DNA of 64,000 bases from Motilibacter deserti (lineage in GTDB: Bacteria > Actinomycetota > Actinomycetes > Motilibacterales > Motilibacteraceae). Below, one piece after another: positions 17,397 to 24,513 of the stretch (positions are counted from its first letter, which is position 1; every line of letters starts with the position of its first letter). The translations under genes were made by a program, and so were the position numbers. The notes under the pieces were generated by a model. The model did no database searches. It was not told the DNA's origin and was given only the letters and a program-made list of their open reading frames with translations. The stretch spans positions 44,964 to 108,963 of the forward strand of contig NZ_JAANNP010000007.1 of the NCBI RefSeq assembly GCF_011250635.1, read 5' to 3'.

Positions 17397-18449
17397 GTGA
17401 CTGAGAACCTCCGCGTCGTCGTGCTGGGCTACGGCCTCGCCGGCTCGACCTTCCACGCTCCCGTCATCGAGTCGGTGCCCGGGCTCCGGGTCGCCGCCGT
17501 CGTCACGTCGAACCCCGAGCGGGCCGAGCAGGCCCGGGGCGACATCCCCGGCGTACGCGTGCTCGCGTCGGCGGACGAGGTGTGGGCGCAGCCCGAGGCC
17601 TACGACGCCGTCGTCGTCGCCACCCCCAACCGCTCGCACGCCCCGCTCGCGGCGGCGGCCATCGAGGCGGGCCTGCCGGTGGTCGTGGACAAGCCGCTCG
17701 CGGTCACGGCGGACGAGGGGCAGCGGCTGGTCGACCTCGCGGCCGAGCGCGCTGTCCTGCTGACGGTCTTCCAGAACCGTCGCTGGGACGCGGACCTGCT
17801 GACCGTGCGGCGGCTGCTCGCCGACGGGGCCCTCGGGCGCGTGCACCGCTTCGAGTCCCGCTTCGAGCGGTGGCGCCCGGAGCCGAAGGCGGGCTGGCGC
17901 GAGAGCGGGTCGCCGGAGGAGGCCGGTGGGCTCCTCTACGACCTCGGCAGCCACCTGATCGACCAGGCGCTCCACCTGTTCGGGCCAGCGACCTCGGTCT
18001 ACGCCGAGGTCGACGTGAGACGCACCACCGTGGTGGTGGACGATGACGTCTTCGTCGCGCTGACGCACGCGACCGGCGTCCGCTCCCACCTCTGGGCCGG
18101 CGCTCTCACCGCGCAGCTCGGCCCGCGTTTCCGCGTGCTCGGCAGCGAGGGCGGATATGTGAAGCACGGGATGGACCCGCAGGAGGACGCGCTGAAGGCC
18201 GGCGGCCGGCCCGACGCGCAGGGCTGGGGCGTCGAACCGGAGGAGGCCTGGGGCCGGCTCGGGGTCGACGGCGCGACCACGGCCGTGCCGACGGAGGCTG
18301 GGGCGTACCAGGAGTTCTACGCGCTGCTGGGCAAGGCGCTGCGCGGTGAGGGGCCGGTGCCGGTGGACCCGGCCGAGGCCGTGACGACGCTGCGGGTGCT
18401 CGAGGCGGCGCGCGCCTCGTCGGCCGAGGGGCGCGTCGTGCAGCTCTGA
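17397..18449 (+). CDS. Gfo/Idh/MocA-family oxidoreductase
   Basis: NAD(P)-dependent sugar or inositol dehydrogenase family protein of 350 aa. The Rossmann motif VVLGYGLAGSTFHAPVI opens the protein, and VVDKPLAV carries the conserved KP of the EKP motif. The C-terminal domain contains GGLLYDLGSHLIDQALHLFG, whose Asp/His pair is the usual catalytic region. The nearest pattern is the YvaA/YdgJ-like group. The GTG at 17397 is supported by GGGGAGG upstream. No sugar transporter adjoins it, so the substrate is open. A hairpin follows the stop. Confidence 0.9.
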   Translation: MTENLRVVVLGYGLAGSTFHAPVIESVPGLRVAAVVTSNPERAEQARGDIPGVRVLASADEVWAQPEAYDAVVVATPNRSHAPLAAAAIEAGLPVVVDKPLAVTADEGQRLVDLAAERAVLLTVFQNRRWDADLLTVRRLLADGALGRVHRFESRFERWRPEPKAGWRESGSPEEAGGLLYDLGSHLIDQALHLFGPATSVYAEVDVRRTTVVVDDDVFVALTHATGVRSHLWAGALTAQLGPRFRVLGSEGGYVKHGMDPQEDALKAGGRPDAQGWGVEPEEAWGRLGVDGATTAVPTEAGAYQEFYALLGKALRGEGPVPVDPAEAVTTLRVLEAARASSAEGRVVQL

Positions 18450-18487
18450 CCGAAACCGCTCCGGTCGTACGAACCGGATTTCGCGCG

Positions 18488-18517
18488 AGGCCCGCTGTGG
18501 ACAGCCACAGCGGGCCT
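18488..18517 (+). terminator. Terminator of the Gfo/Idh/MocA gene
   Basis: A 13-bp perfect stem AGGCCCGCTGTGG with a four-base ACAG loop begins 38 bases after the stop codon. Confidence 0.75.
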
Positions 18518-18565
18518 TCGTGCGTCCGGCCTACCGTCCTTGCCTCGACAGACGGAGGGGGAACG

Positions 18566-18859
18566 GTGGGCTGCGACCTCAAGGTCGACACGGACGAGCT
18601 GCGCGACCTGGCGTCGAGGCTGCGCGGGATCCGCACGGGGCTGGAGTCGGCGTCCGACGACATGACGGTGCTGCACGGGGAGCTCGGCTCCGGGGTGCTG
18701 GCGACGACGATGGACCGCTTCGCTTCCGAGTGGCGCGTACGCCGCCGCAAGCTCTGTGCGTCCGTCGAGGCGGTCGAGCAGATGGCGGCGCAGTCCGCCC
18801 GGCAGTACGACGCCTGTGACGACGCGCTCGCGAGAGCCGTCGCGGGCGGCCGCAAGTGA
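18566..18859 (+). CDS. WXG100-like (ESX-type) small helical protein
   Basis: Protein of 97 aa, two predicted helices with a turn around residues 45-60, ending in an alpha-helical tail. The residues VDTDELRDLASRLRGI and the later FASEWRVRRRKL place it in the ESAT-6/WXG100 superfamily, with the Trp in a diverged EWR context rather than a clean WXG. The GTG start at 18566 follows GGAGGGG. Its stop overlaps the next gene (GTGA), so the two are translationally coupled, the arrangement of ESX substrate pairs. No ESX secretion ATPase is present in the window. Confidence 0.75.
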   Translation: MGCDLKVDTDELRDLASRLRGIRTGLESASDDMTVLHGELGSGVLATTMDRFASEWRVRRRKLCASVEAVEQMAAQSARQYDACDDALARAVAGGRK

Positions 18860-20160
18860 CCGCGCGCCCGCGCGACTGGTCGCCGCTCGCGCTCGTCGAC
18901 CCCGTGCCGGGGGACGCCGCCGCCGTCGAGTCCGCCGCGGTCCGGATGGGGACGATGGCGGCCGAGCTGGAGCAGCAGGCGAGGCGGCTGCGCCGGCTCG
19001 CCACGCCGCAGACGTGGGAGGGGGAGGCCGGACGGGAGTTCCGGTCGGCGGCCACCGATCTCGCCGAGGACCTGGAGCGCCTACGCGGCCGCTACGAGGC
19101 CGCGGCCGGTGAGCTGCGGACGTGGTCCCGCGAGCTGTCCGCCGCCCAGGACGACTCGCTCCGCGCGCTGCGGGCTGCGCAGGACGTCGAGGCTGCTGCG
19201 GCGACGTCGTCTGGGGCGGCGGCGGGGGCGGCCGAGGCGCCCGACCTGGCCGTGCCGCGGCGGATGCTCGAGGACGCGGTGGCCCGCCGCGACGCGGCCG
19301 CCCGCCGGGCTGCGCACGCGATCGAGCAGGCCATGCACGACGACGGGCTGCGCGACTCGTGGCTCCAGCGCTTCGCCGGGGCGCACCCCGTCGTGGTGGC
19401 ATGGATGAAGGTCGCTTCAGAGGTCGCGGCACTGGCCGGCCTGGCGCTCGCGCTCGTCGCGGTGACGACTCTGGCGGCGGTCCCGGCGGCCGTCCTGCTG
19501 ATCCTGGCCGGGCTCGGCCTCGTCGTCGACGGGCTGCTCTGGGGCATGGGCGAGGGTGACGGGCTCTCCGTCGTCCTCGGCGTCGTGAACCTCGCGACCG
19601 CTGGCCTCGGCGTCGCCGGAGCGCGCGTCCTCGCCGACGGCTGGGGCTCCTCCGTCAGCGCGGCGAAGGGCGTCGCCCGGGAGCGGGCCGAGGACGGCGT
19701 CCGCGCGGCCAACGCCGCCAAGGTCTCCTTGGCCGAGCGGACGGTGCAGCGCGCCCGGCCCGGGGGAGCCGCCCACGCCCGGGCGCGGAGCATCCTCGCC
19801 GACGTCGACGCACGGGCGCGCCACGCCGGCGACGTGGCCGCGGCGGGAGTCGGGCAGCCGGCGAGCCGCCCGGGCCTGGGGCGGCGGTTGTGGACCTTCG
19901 ACCGCGCCTCGGCCCAGCAGGTCGCAGCGGCGCGCTGGTTCCGCGACAGCTACCGGAGCTCGGAGGTGGAGAAGGCCTACGCCCGCATGAAGGCGGCCGC
20001 GTGGGCGCTCGGCGGGAGCGGGGCATCCGGCGTGTCGACCGAGGCCTACGACCGGTGGCGGCAGAAGTGGGCCACATCGGCCGCCCCGTGGAAGGACGCC
20101 TGGGGCACGGTCAGGACCGCGGCGGGCGCAGATCAGCGCCGGCGGCCGGTGACCCCGTGA
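18856..20160 (+). CDS. WXG100-type protein with membrane hairpin
   Basis: Protein of 434 aa. An N-terminal helical domain (about residues 20-110) contains WEGEAGREF, a WXG-like turn, consistent with a type VII secretion substrate or ESX-associated protein. A hydrophobic hairpin spans about residues 178-232, and a basic, helical C-terminal domain with RRLWTFDRAS follows. No nuclease, ADP-ribosyltransferase or other toxin motif is recognised. It overlaps the small WXG100-like gene by four bases at its start and the next gene by four at its end. Could be a polymorphic toxin with an unknown C-terminus, or a structural partner. Confidence 0.8.
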   Translation: MTARPRDWSPLALVDPVPGDAAAVESAAVRMGTMAAELEQQARRLRRLATPQTWEGEAGREFRSAATDLAEDLERLRGRYEAAAGELRTWSRELSAAQDDSLRALRAAQDVEAAAATSSGAAAGAAEAPDLAVPRRMLEDAVARRDAAARRAAHAIEQAMHDDGLRDSWLQRFAGAHPVVVAWMKVASEVAALAGLALALVAVTTLAAVPAAVLLILAGLGLVVDGLLWGMGEGDGLSVVLGVVNLATAGLGVAGARVLADGWGSSVSAAKGVARERAEDGVRAANAAKVSLAERTVQRARPGGAAHARARSILADVDARARHAGDVAAAGVGQPASRPGLGRRLWTFDRASAQQVAAARWFRDSYRSSEVEKAYARMKAAAWALGGSGASGVSTEAYDRWRQKWATSAAPWKDAWGTVRTAAGADQRRRPVTP

Positions 20161-20897
20161 GCTCCGCGATCCGTCGGCCGACCGGCTACCGCATCGTCCT
20201 GCCGCCGGCGTGGTGGCACATCCCGCTCGACAACGGCCGGCATGCCTCAGTGGCGGCCCTGGTCCGGCACCAGGTGCGCCGGTCGCCGAAGGACGCCGCG
20301 GCGCTCCTGCGCGGCGGGCTGCGGCGCGAGCTCACGGGCGTCGTCGAGCGGGCGGCGCACGCAGGCGCCTGCGACCTCTACCTCTCGCTCGGCGTCGAGC
20401 GCGGGATCCCGCTCGCGGCGTCGCTGCTCGTGCAGCGCATGGCCGTCCCGGTCGCCCCGGGCGAGGACGTGCTCGAGTTCGTTGAAGCCGTCGCGGGACA
20501 GCGCGACGGCGTCCCGCGCCGCCTGCTGGTGGGCGGGGCCGAGGCGGTCGCGGTGCGCCGGGTCGAGCTGCTCCCGGTCCGTGATGACCTCGTCCTCGCC
20601 GGCGACGCCGCGCCGGTCGACCTGTCCTCCGTCCCTCGGCCGTGCACGACAAACCTGGACGTCTTCGTCCCGGTCCCGAGTGACGAAGCCCTGCTGCTGC
20701 TGGCCTTCAGCACACCCGTGCCGCCACTGGCGGAGGCCTTCGTCGACCTCTTCGAAGCCGTGGCGCAGAGCCTCACCTGGTCCTATCCGGCCCGGCGCAC
20801 GCCCGCGCCGCCGGGCGGACGGGCCGCGTCGAGGGCTCCGGCGATGCGCTTCGACGACAGCGGCCGGGGTCGGGCGGGTCAGCGGCGGTGGGCGTAG
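20157..20897 (+). CDS. Third protein of the WXG100 cassette, unknown function
   Basis: Soluble 246-aa protein with no recognised domain. It starts YRIVLPPAWWHIPLDN, followed by helical SVAALVRHQVRRSPKDAAALLRGGL and alternating beta strands, and ends in a disordered Arg/Gly-rich tail. The GTG start overlaps the stop of the preceding gene (GTGA), so it is coupled to the two WXG100-like genes and is likely a chaperone, immunity or regulatory partner; this is inference from position only. Not membrane-bound. Confidence 0.75.
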   Translation: MSSAIRRPTGYRIVLPPAWWHIPLDNGRHASVAALVRHQVRRSPKDAAALLRGGLRRELTGVVERAAHAGACDLYLSLGVERGIPLAASLLVQRMAVPVAPGEDVLEFVEAVAGQRDGVPRRLLVGGAEAVAVRRVELLPVRDDLVLAGDAAPVDLSSVPRPCTTNLDVFVPVPSDEALLLLAFSTPVPPLAEAFVDLFEAVAQSLTWSYPARRTPAPPGGRAASRAPAMRFDDSGRGRAGQRRWA

Positions 20898-20954
20898 GGG
20901 CGTCCGAGGTGTGGGGGGGAGGTGTGCGACGAGCCGGCGGGAGGTGACGAGCCG

Positions 20955-20993
20955 GGGCGGGCGGTCGGCGGCGAACGGGCGGGCGGTCGGCGG
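20955..20993. repeat. Two 17-bp direct repeats
   Basis: GGGCGGGCGGTCGGCGG occurs at 20955-20971 and again at 20977-20993 in a G-rich gap. Likely simple slippage duplication; no function is suggested. Confidence 0.5.
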
Positions 20994-21058
20994 GGCGGCG
21001 TACGGGCGGAACGAGGCGTACGGACACCGCCGGGCCCGCCCGGCGTACCCTCCCGCTC

Positions 21059-21520
21059 GTGGCAATCGCGACGAACACGACCGTCGACCGCGAGCAGTTG
21101 CTCGACTTCCTCCGCCCGCGGCGCAAGGGCCTGGTCATCACGACCCGGCGGGACGGCCGGCCGCAGGTCTCGCCGGTCTCGTGCGGGCTCGACAGCGAGG
21201 GGCGGATCATCGTCTCGACCTATCCGGACCGGGCCAAGACGCGCAACGCCGAGCGCGACCCGCGGGTGTCGGTCTGCGTGCTGTCCGACGACTGGAACGG
21301 CCCCTGGGTACAGGTCGACGGCCGGGCCGAGGTCCTCCACATGCCCGAGGCGCTGGAGGCGCTCGTCGACTACTACCGCGCGCTGGCCGGCGAGCACCCG
21401 GACTGGGACGACTACCGCGCCGCCATGGAGCGCCAGGGCAAGTCCTTGCTCCGGGTGCACATCGAGCGGTGGGGGCCGATCGCGACCGGTGGGTTCCCGG
21501 CACGTCTCGCGGACAGCTGA
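21059..21520 (+). CDS. PPOX-class F420-dependent oxidoreductase
   Basis: Small flavin/deazaflavin reductase of the split-beta-barrel (PPOX) fold, 153 aa. The pattern GLVITTRRDGRPQVSPVSCG, the strand IIVSTYPDRAKTRNAERDPRVSVCV and VQVDGRAEVL fit the actinobacterial F420-dependent group (Rv1155-like). No membrane segment. GTG start at 21059 with little upstream leader. The substrate is unknown. Confidence 0.9.
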   Translation: MAIATNTTVDREQLLDFLRPRRKGLVITTRRDGRPQVSPVSCGLDSEGRIIVSTYPDRAKTRNAERDPRVSVCVLSDDWNGPWVQVDGRAEVLHMPEALEALVDYYRALAGEHPDWDDYRAAMERQGKSLLRVHIERWGPIATGGFPARLADS

Positions 21521-21603
21521 GCGGGGTACGTCGTCGCGGAGCGGGAAGCCCTGCTTCCGTGTCGCGGGACGCCGTGGCCTCGGTCCTGTTGTCGCCCCAG
21601 AAA

Positions 21604-21625
21604 CCTACGGTAACGTAGCCGTAGG
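21604..21625. promoter_or_regulatory. Palindromic operator in front of the desaturase
   Basis: CCTACGG and CCGTAGG are perfect 7-bp arms eight bases apart, and an inner TACG-GTAA-CGTA dyad overlaps them. The site is 21 bases before the ATG, between promoter and Shine-Dalgarno, as expected for a TetR-type regulator of fatty-acid genes. Regulator not identified here. Confidence 0.65.
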
Positions 21626-21645
21626 AAGACCGACCTGGAGGTGCG

Positions 21646-22671
21646 ATGTCCGCTCGCCGCCCGACCCAGCTGGAGCTGCTGCACGAGCTCGAGCCCGTCG
21701 TCGAGGAGAACCTCGAGCGCCACCTGAAGGTCGCCAAGGAGTGGTTCCCCCACGAGTACATCCCGTGGAGCGAGGGCCGCGACTTCGACGGCGTCCTCGG
21801 CGGCGAGGCCTGGGACCCTTCCCAGTCGCGCATCTCCGAGGTCGGCCAGACCTCGCTCGTGGTCAACCTGCTCACCGAGGACAACCTCCCGAGCTACCAC
21901 TACGAGATCGCGAACGTCTTCGGCCGTGACGGCGCCTGGGGCACGTGGGTCCACCGCTGGACCGCCGAGGAGGGCCGGCACGGCATCGCGCTGCGCGACT
22001 ACCTGCTCGCCACCCGCGCCGTCGACCCGATCGAGCTCGAGCGGCTGCGCATGGCGCACATGAGCGGCGGCTACGAGACCGCGCAGGAGGAGGACCTGCT
22101 GCGCTCGGTCGCCTACGTCTCCTTCCAAGAGCTCGCGACCCGCATCTCGCACCGCAACACCGGCCGGTTCACCCAGGACCCGCTCTGCGACCAGCTGCTC
22201 GCCCGCATCTCCACGGACGAAAACCTGCACATGGTCTTCTACCGCAACCTGCTCGAGGCCGCGTTCAAGATCGCGCCCAGCCAGACCATGCGAGCGGTCA
22301 CCGAGGTCGTGCGTGGCTTCGAGATGCCGGGGTCGACGATCGAGAACTTCGGCCGCAAGGCGATGCAGATCGCGCTCGCGGGGATCTACGACCTGCGCAT
22401 CCACCACGACGACGTCCTCAACCCCGTGCTGCGGGCGTGGAAGATCTGGGACGTCGAGGGCCTGGACGCCGACGGTGAGGCCGCCCGCGAGGAGCTCGCG
22501 GCCCTGATGGCCAAGACCGACAAGAGCGCGAGCCGGTTCGAGGACAAGCGCGAGATGCTGCGCGCCCGGATGGAGCAGCAGGACAAGCCGGCCGACCCGC
22601 TGCCGCCGCGGGTGAGAATGGAGCTGCCGAAGGACGCGGCCGAGGCCGCCGGGGTCGAGCCCACCGCCTGA
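21646..22671 (+). CDS. Acyl-ACP desaturase (diiron, soluble)
   Basis: Stearoyl-ACP 9-desaturase-type enzyme (DesA family) that introduces a cis double bond in acyl-ACP using a diiron centre. Iron ligands are visible: Glu in LLTEDNLPSYH, EEGRH (about residues 108-112), Glu in FQELATRISH (about 162) and DENLH (about 191-195). Length, 341 aa, is normal. GGAGG lies four bases before the ATG. A palindromic operator just upstream suggests control by a TetR-type lipid regulator. The terminator follows immediately. Confidence 0.95.
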   Translation: MSARRPTQLELLHELEPVVEENLERHLKVAKEWFPHEYIPWSEGRDFDGVLGGEAWDPSQSRISEVGQTSLVVNLLTEDNLPSYHYEIANVFGRDGAWGTWVHRWTAEEGRHGIALRDYLLATRAVDPIELERLRMAHMSGGYETAQEEDLLRSVAYVSFQELATRISHRNTGRFTQDPLCDQLLARISTDENLHMVFYRNLLEAAFKIAPSQTMRAVTEVVRGFEMPGSTIENFGRKAMQIALAGIYDLRIHHDDVLNPVLRAWKIWDVEGLDADGEAAREELAALMAKTDKSASRFEDKREMLRARMEQQDKPADPLPPRVRMELPKDAAEAAGVEPTA

Positions 22672-22688
22672 GACCGGCTGTCCGACGA

Positions 22689-22720
22689 ACGGCTCCCTCC
22701 CCCTCGCGGGAGGGAGCCGT
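22689..22720 (+). terminator. Terminator of the desaturase gene
   Basis: A perfect 13-bp stem ACGGCTCCCTCCC/GGGAGGGAGCCGT with a six-base loop begins 18 bases after the stop. Confidence 0.8.
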
Positions 22721-22755
22721 CGTCGTCTCCCGCCCGGTGCGGGGCAGCAGGCACC

Positions 22756-23967
22756 ATGGAGGGGATGAGCGTCTTCGGCTTCCCCCTCCGCGTCAGCCCC
22801 TGGATCTTCGTCGTGCTGTTCGCGCTCGGGCAGGGGACCGGTCTCGCCGCCCTGCTCGCCTTCATGATCGGCGGCGTGGCGGCGATCGCAGTGCACGAGC
22901 TCGGCCACGCGCTGGCCGCGCGCGGGGCGGGCGCGACCGACGTCCGGATGGAGCTGACGGCGTTCGGCGGCCTCACGACCTTCGCGCCGGCGCCGGAGAG
23001 CCGGCTGCAGCGCATCTGGATCGCGGTCGCCGGACCGCTCACCGGCCTGCTCCTCGGCGTGCCGCTGCTCGCGCTGCGCTTCGGGACGGGCATGGACCCG
23101 CACTCGACCGCGAGCAGCGTGCTGAACGCGCTGCTCGTCGTCACCATCGGCTGGGCCGTGCTGAACCTCCTGCCGGTGCTGCCGTTCGACGGCGGGCAGG
23201 TCCTGGTCTCCTCGCTGCCGGGCGACGAGGAGACGCGCACCCGCGTGGCGGCCGCGCTGTCCGTCGTCATCGCCGGCGCCGCTGCCTTCTTCTTCTGGCA
23301 GCGGGACGCGGCGTGGTCCGCCGCGGTCTTCGGGCTGCTCGCCGCGATGAACGTCATCACTCTGGTCACCAGCGGGCGCAACCCGCAGGCGCAGCAGTCC
23401 CGGTCGTACGCGGTGCTGCGCGCCGTCCTCGCCGGCAGGCTCGACGCCGCCCGTGCGGCGATGCAGGAGGGCCGGGTCGATCCGGTCGTGGCCGCGCTCG
23501 TCGACGTCGCCGAGGGAGGCGGGGTGCCGGCGGCCGCGCAGCTCGAGCGTGTGGCCGGAAGCCGGCCGGACCCGCTGGCGCGGTCCAGCCTGGTCGTGCT
23601 GCGCGCGTCGCAGCGGGACTGGGACGGCGTCGGCCGGCTGGGCGCCGAGGGCGGGGTGCCGCCGGACGTCCTCGCCTGGGCGGTGTCGATCGCAGCACGC
23701 AGCGGTGCGGCGGCCGCGGGCGCGCGGGCCGGGCAGGCGGCCCTGGCCGGGTCGCCGGGCGCCGTGCTGGCCCACGCCACCGCCCGCGCGTGGGCGGCCG
23801 CCGGTGAGCCGAGCCGCGCGTTCGACGCGGTCGTCTACGCCGTCGCGCTGGGCTGGGACGACCTGGCGGCGCTCGACGTCGACCCCGTGCTCGCCCCCGT
23901 GCGGGCGCTCGCCCCGTGGCCCGGCTGGCGGCAGGGCGTTGGCGCCGCGGCCGTGCGCCCGGCCTGA
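22756..23967 (+). CDS. Site-2 protease family membrane metalloprotease
   Basis: Intramembrane zinc protease of 403 aa. HELGH (residues 47-51) sits in the second membrane segment, and the third zinc ligand is Asp145 in LPFDGGQVL. About four to five transmembrane helices occupy residues 12-220. The C-terminal 180 residues are soluble, Ala-rich and helical (TPR-like in appearance), which is longer than minimal family members. The ATG at 22756 is taken; an alternative ATG lies nine bases later. Substrate unknown; such proteases often release membrane-bound anti-sigma factors. It is convergent with the amidase gene across the repeat region. Confidence 0.9.
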   Translation: MEGMSVFGFPLRVSPWIFVVLFALGQGTGLAALLAFMIGGVAAIAVHELGHALAARGAGATDVRMELTAFGGLTTFAPAPESRLQRIWIAVAGPLTGLLLGVPLLALRFGTGMDPHSTASSVLNALLVVTIGWAVLNLLPVLPFDGGQVLVSSLPGDEETRTRVAAALSVVIAGAAAFFFWQRDAAWSAAVFGLLAAMNVITLVTSGRNPQAQQSRSYAVLRAVLAGRLDAARAAMQEGRVDPVVAALVDVAEGGGVPAAAQLERVAGSRPDPLARSSLVVLRASQRDWDGVGRLGAEGGVPPDVLAWAVSIAARSGAAAAGARAGQAALAGSPGAVLAHATARAWAAAGEPSRAFDAVVYAVALGWDDLAALDVDPVLAPVRALAPWPGWRQGVGAAAVRPA

Positions 23968-24002
23968 CCCGGCGTACCCCAAGCACCACGCTCCGCCCCA
24001 CT

Positions 24003-24098
24003 GCGAGCCTCCGCCGGCGCGACGCTCCGCGGCTGCGACGCTTCGCCGGCGCGATGCTCCGCGGCTGCGACGCTTCGCCGCTGCGACGTTGCGCCCGG
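24003..24098. repeat. Six tandem 16-bp repeats
   Basis: Six consecutive units with consensus GCGACGCTYCGCSGSY, period exactly 16 bases, alternate between a CTCCGCGGCT and a CTTCGCCGGC ending. They sit in the convergent intergenic region after the site-2 protease gene and directly precede the 32-bp-spaced array, whose period is twice as long. Confidence 0.8.
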
Positions 24099-24125
24099 CG
24101 CGGCCGCCGCTCGCCGTGGTTGGCA

Positions 24126-24361
24126 GAATGCCGCATTCAGCCGAACCGGTGCTGCATGAATGTGACATCGTGGCGAACCTATTGGCCGAATGCCGCATTC
24201 ACGCGAGCCGGGGCCGCACGCATGGCGCATTCACGCGAGCGGGGGTCGTACGGATGGAGCATTCACGCGGGCCGGGCCGGATGAATGCGGCATTCTGCCA
24301 AAGCGGCGGCCGGGTGAAGGCCGCGTCGGTACAACGGCCTCGCGGGATGAATGTGCCATTC
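24126..24361. repeat. Array of eight palindromes at about 32-bp spacing
   Basis: A 13-bp palindrome, GAATGCSGCATTC, recurs with starts at 24126, 24158, 24188, 24220, 24252, 24283, 24316 and 24349 (steps 32, 30, 32, 32, 31, 33, 33). Copies 1, 3 and 6 are perfect; the others have two or more changes, and copy 7 (GAAGGCCGCGTC) is the most worn. Spacers of 17-20 bases are mostly different, though copies 3-5 share ACGCGRGCC. Copies 1 and 6 share TTGGCAGAATGCCGCATTCA in opposite orientation. Spacing near three helical turns puts the units on one DNA face. Confidence 0.85.
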
Positions 24362-24387
24362 ACCCAGAACAGGGCCGGGTGCCGAGC

Positions 24388-24406
24388 GCCGGGCGTGACG
24401 CCCGGC
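24388..24406. terminator. Short GC hairpin after the array
   Basis: GCCGGGCG-TGA-CGCCCGGC is a perfect 8-bp stem with a three-base loop between the palindrome array and the amidase terminator. It could be a second transcription stop for either convergent gene. Confidence 0.45.
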
Positions 24407-24456
24407 AACCCCGACCCGCCGGAGCGCCCGCTGGGGCCACGGCCACCCGCTACGCC

Positions 24457-24492
24457 GAAGGCCCCGCCCCCCGGAAGGGAGGCGAGGCCTTC
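24457..24492 (-). terminator. Terminator of the amidase gene
   Basis: GAAGGCC-C-CGCC pairs with GGCG-A-GGCCTTC across a 12-base loop, 22 bases downstream of the amidase stop on the minus strand. Confidence 0.7.
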
Positions 24493-24513
24493 GTGGTGCT
24501 CAGGCGAACCGGC

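Noticed and set aside
24126..24361. CRISPR array
   Set aside because: The repeat is only 13 bases, is imperfect in most copies, changes orientation and has no cas gene nearby; spacing is too tight for spacers of 30 bases or more.
24190..24480. Protein-coding frames through the palindrome array
   Set aside because: They only reflect the repeated ATGAATGCGGCATTC-like words; the period is not a multiple of three and no stable start or domain is seen.
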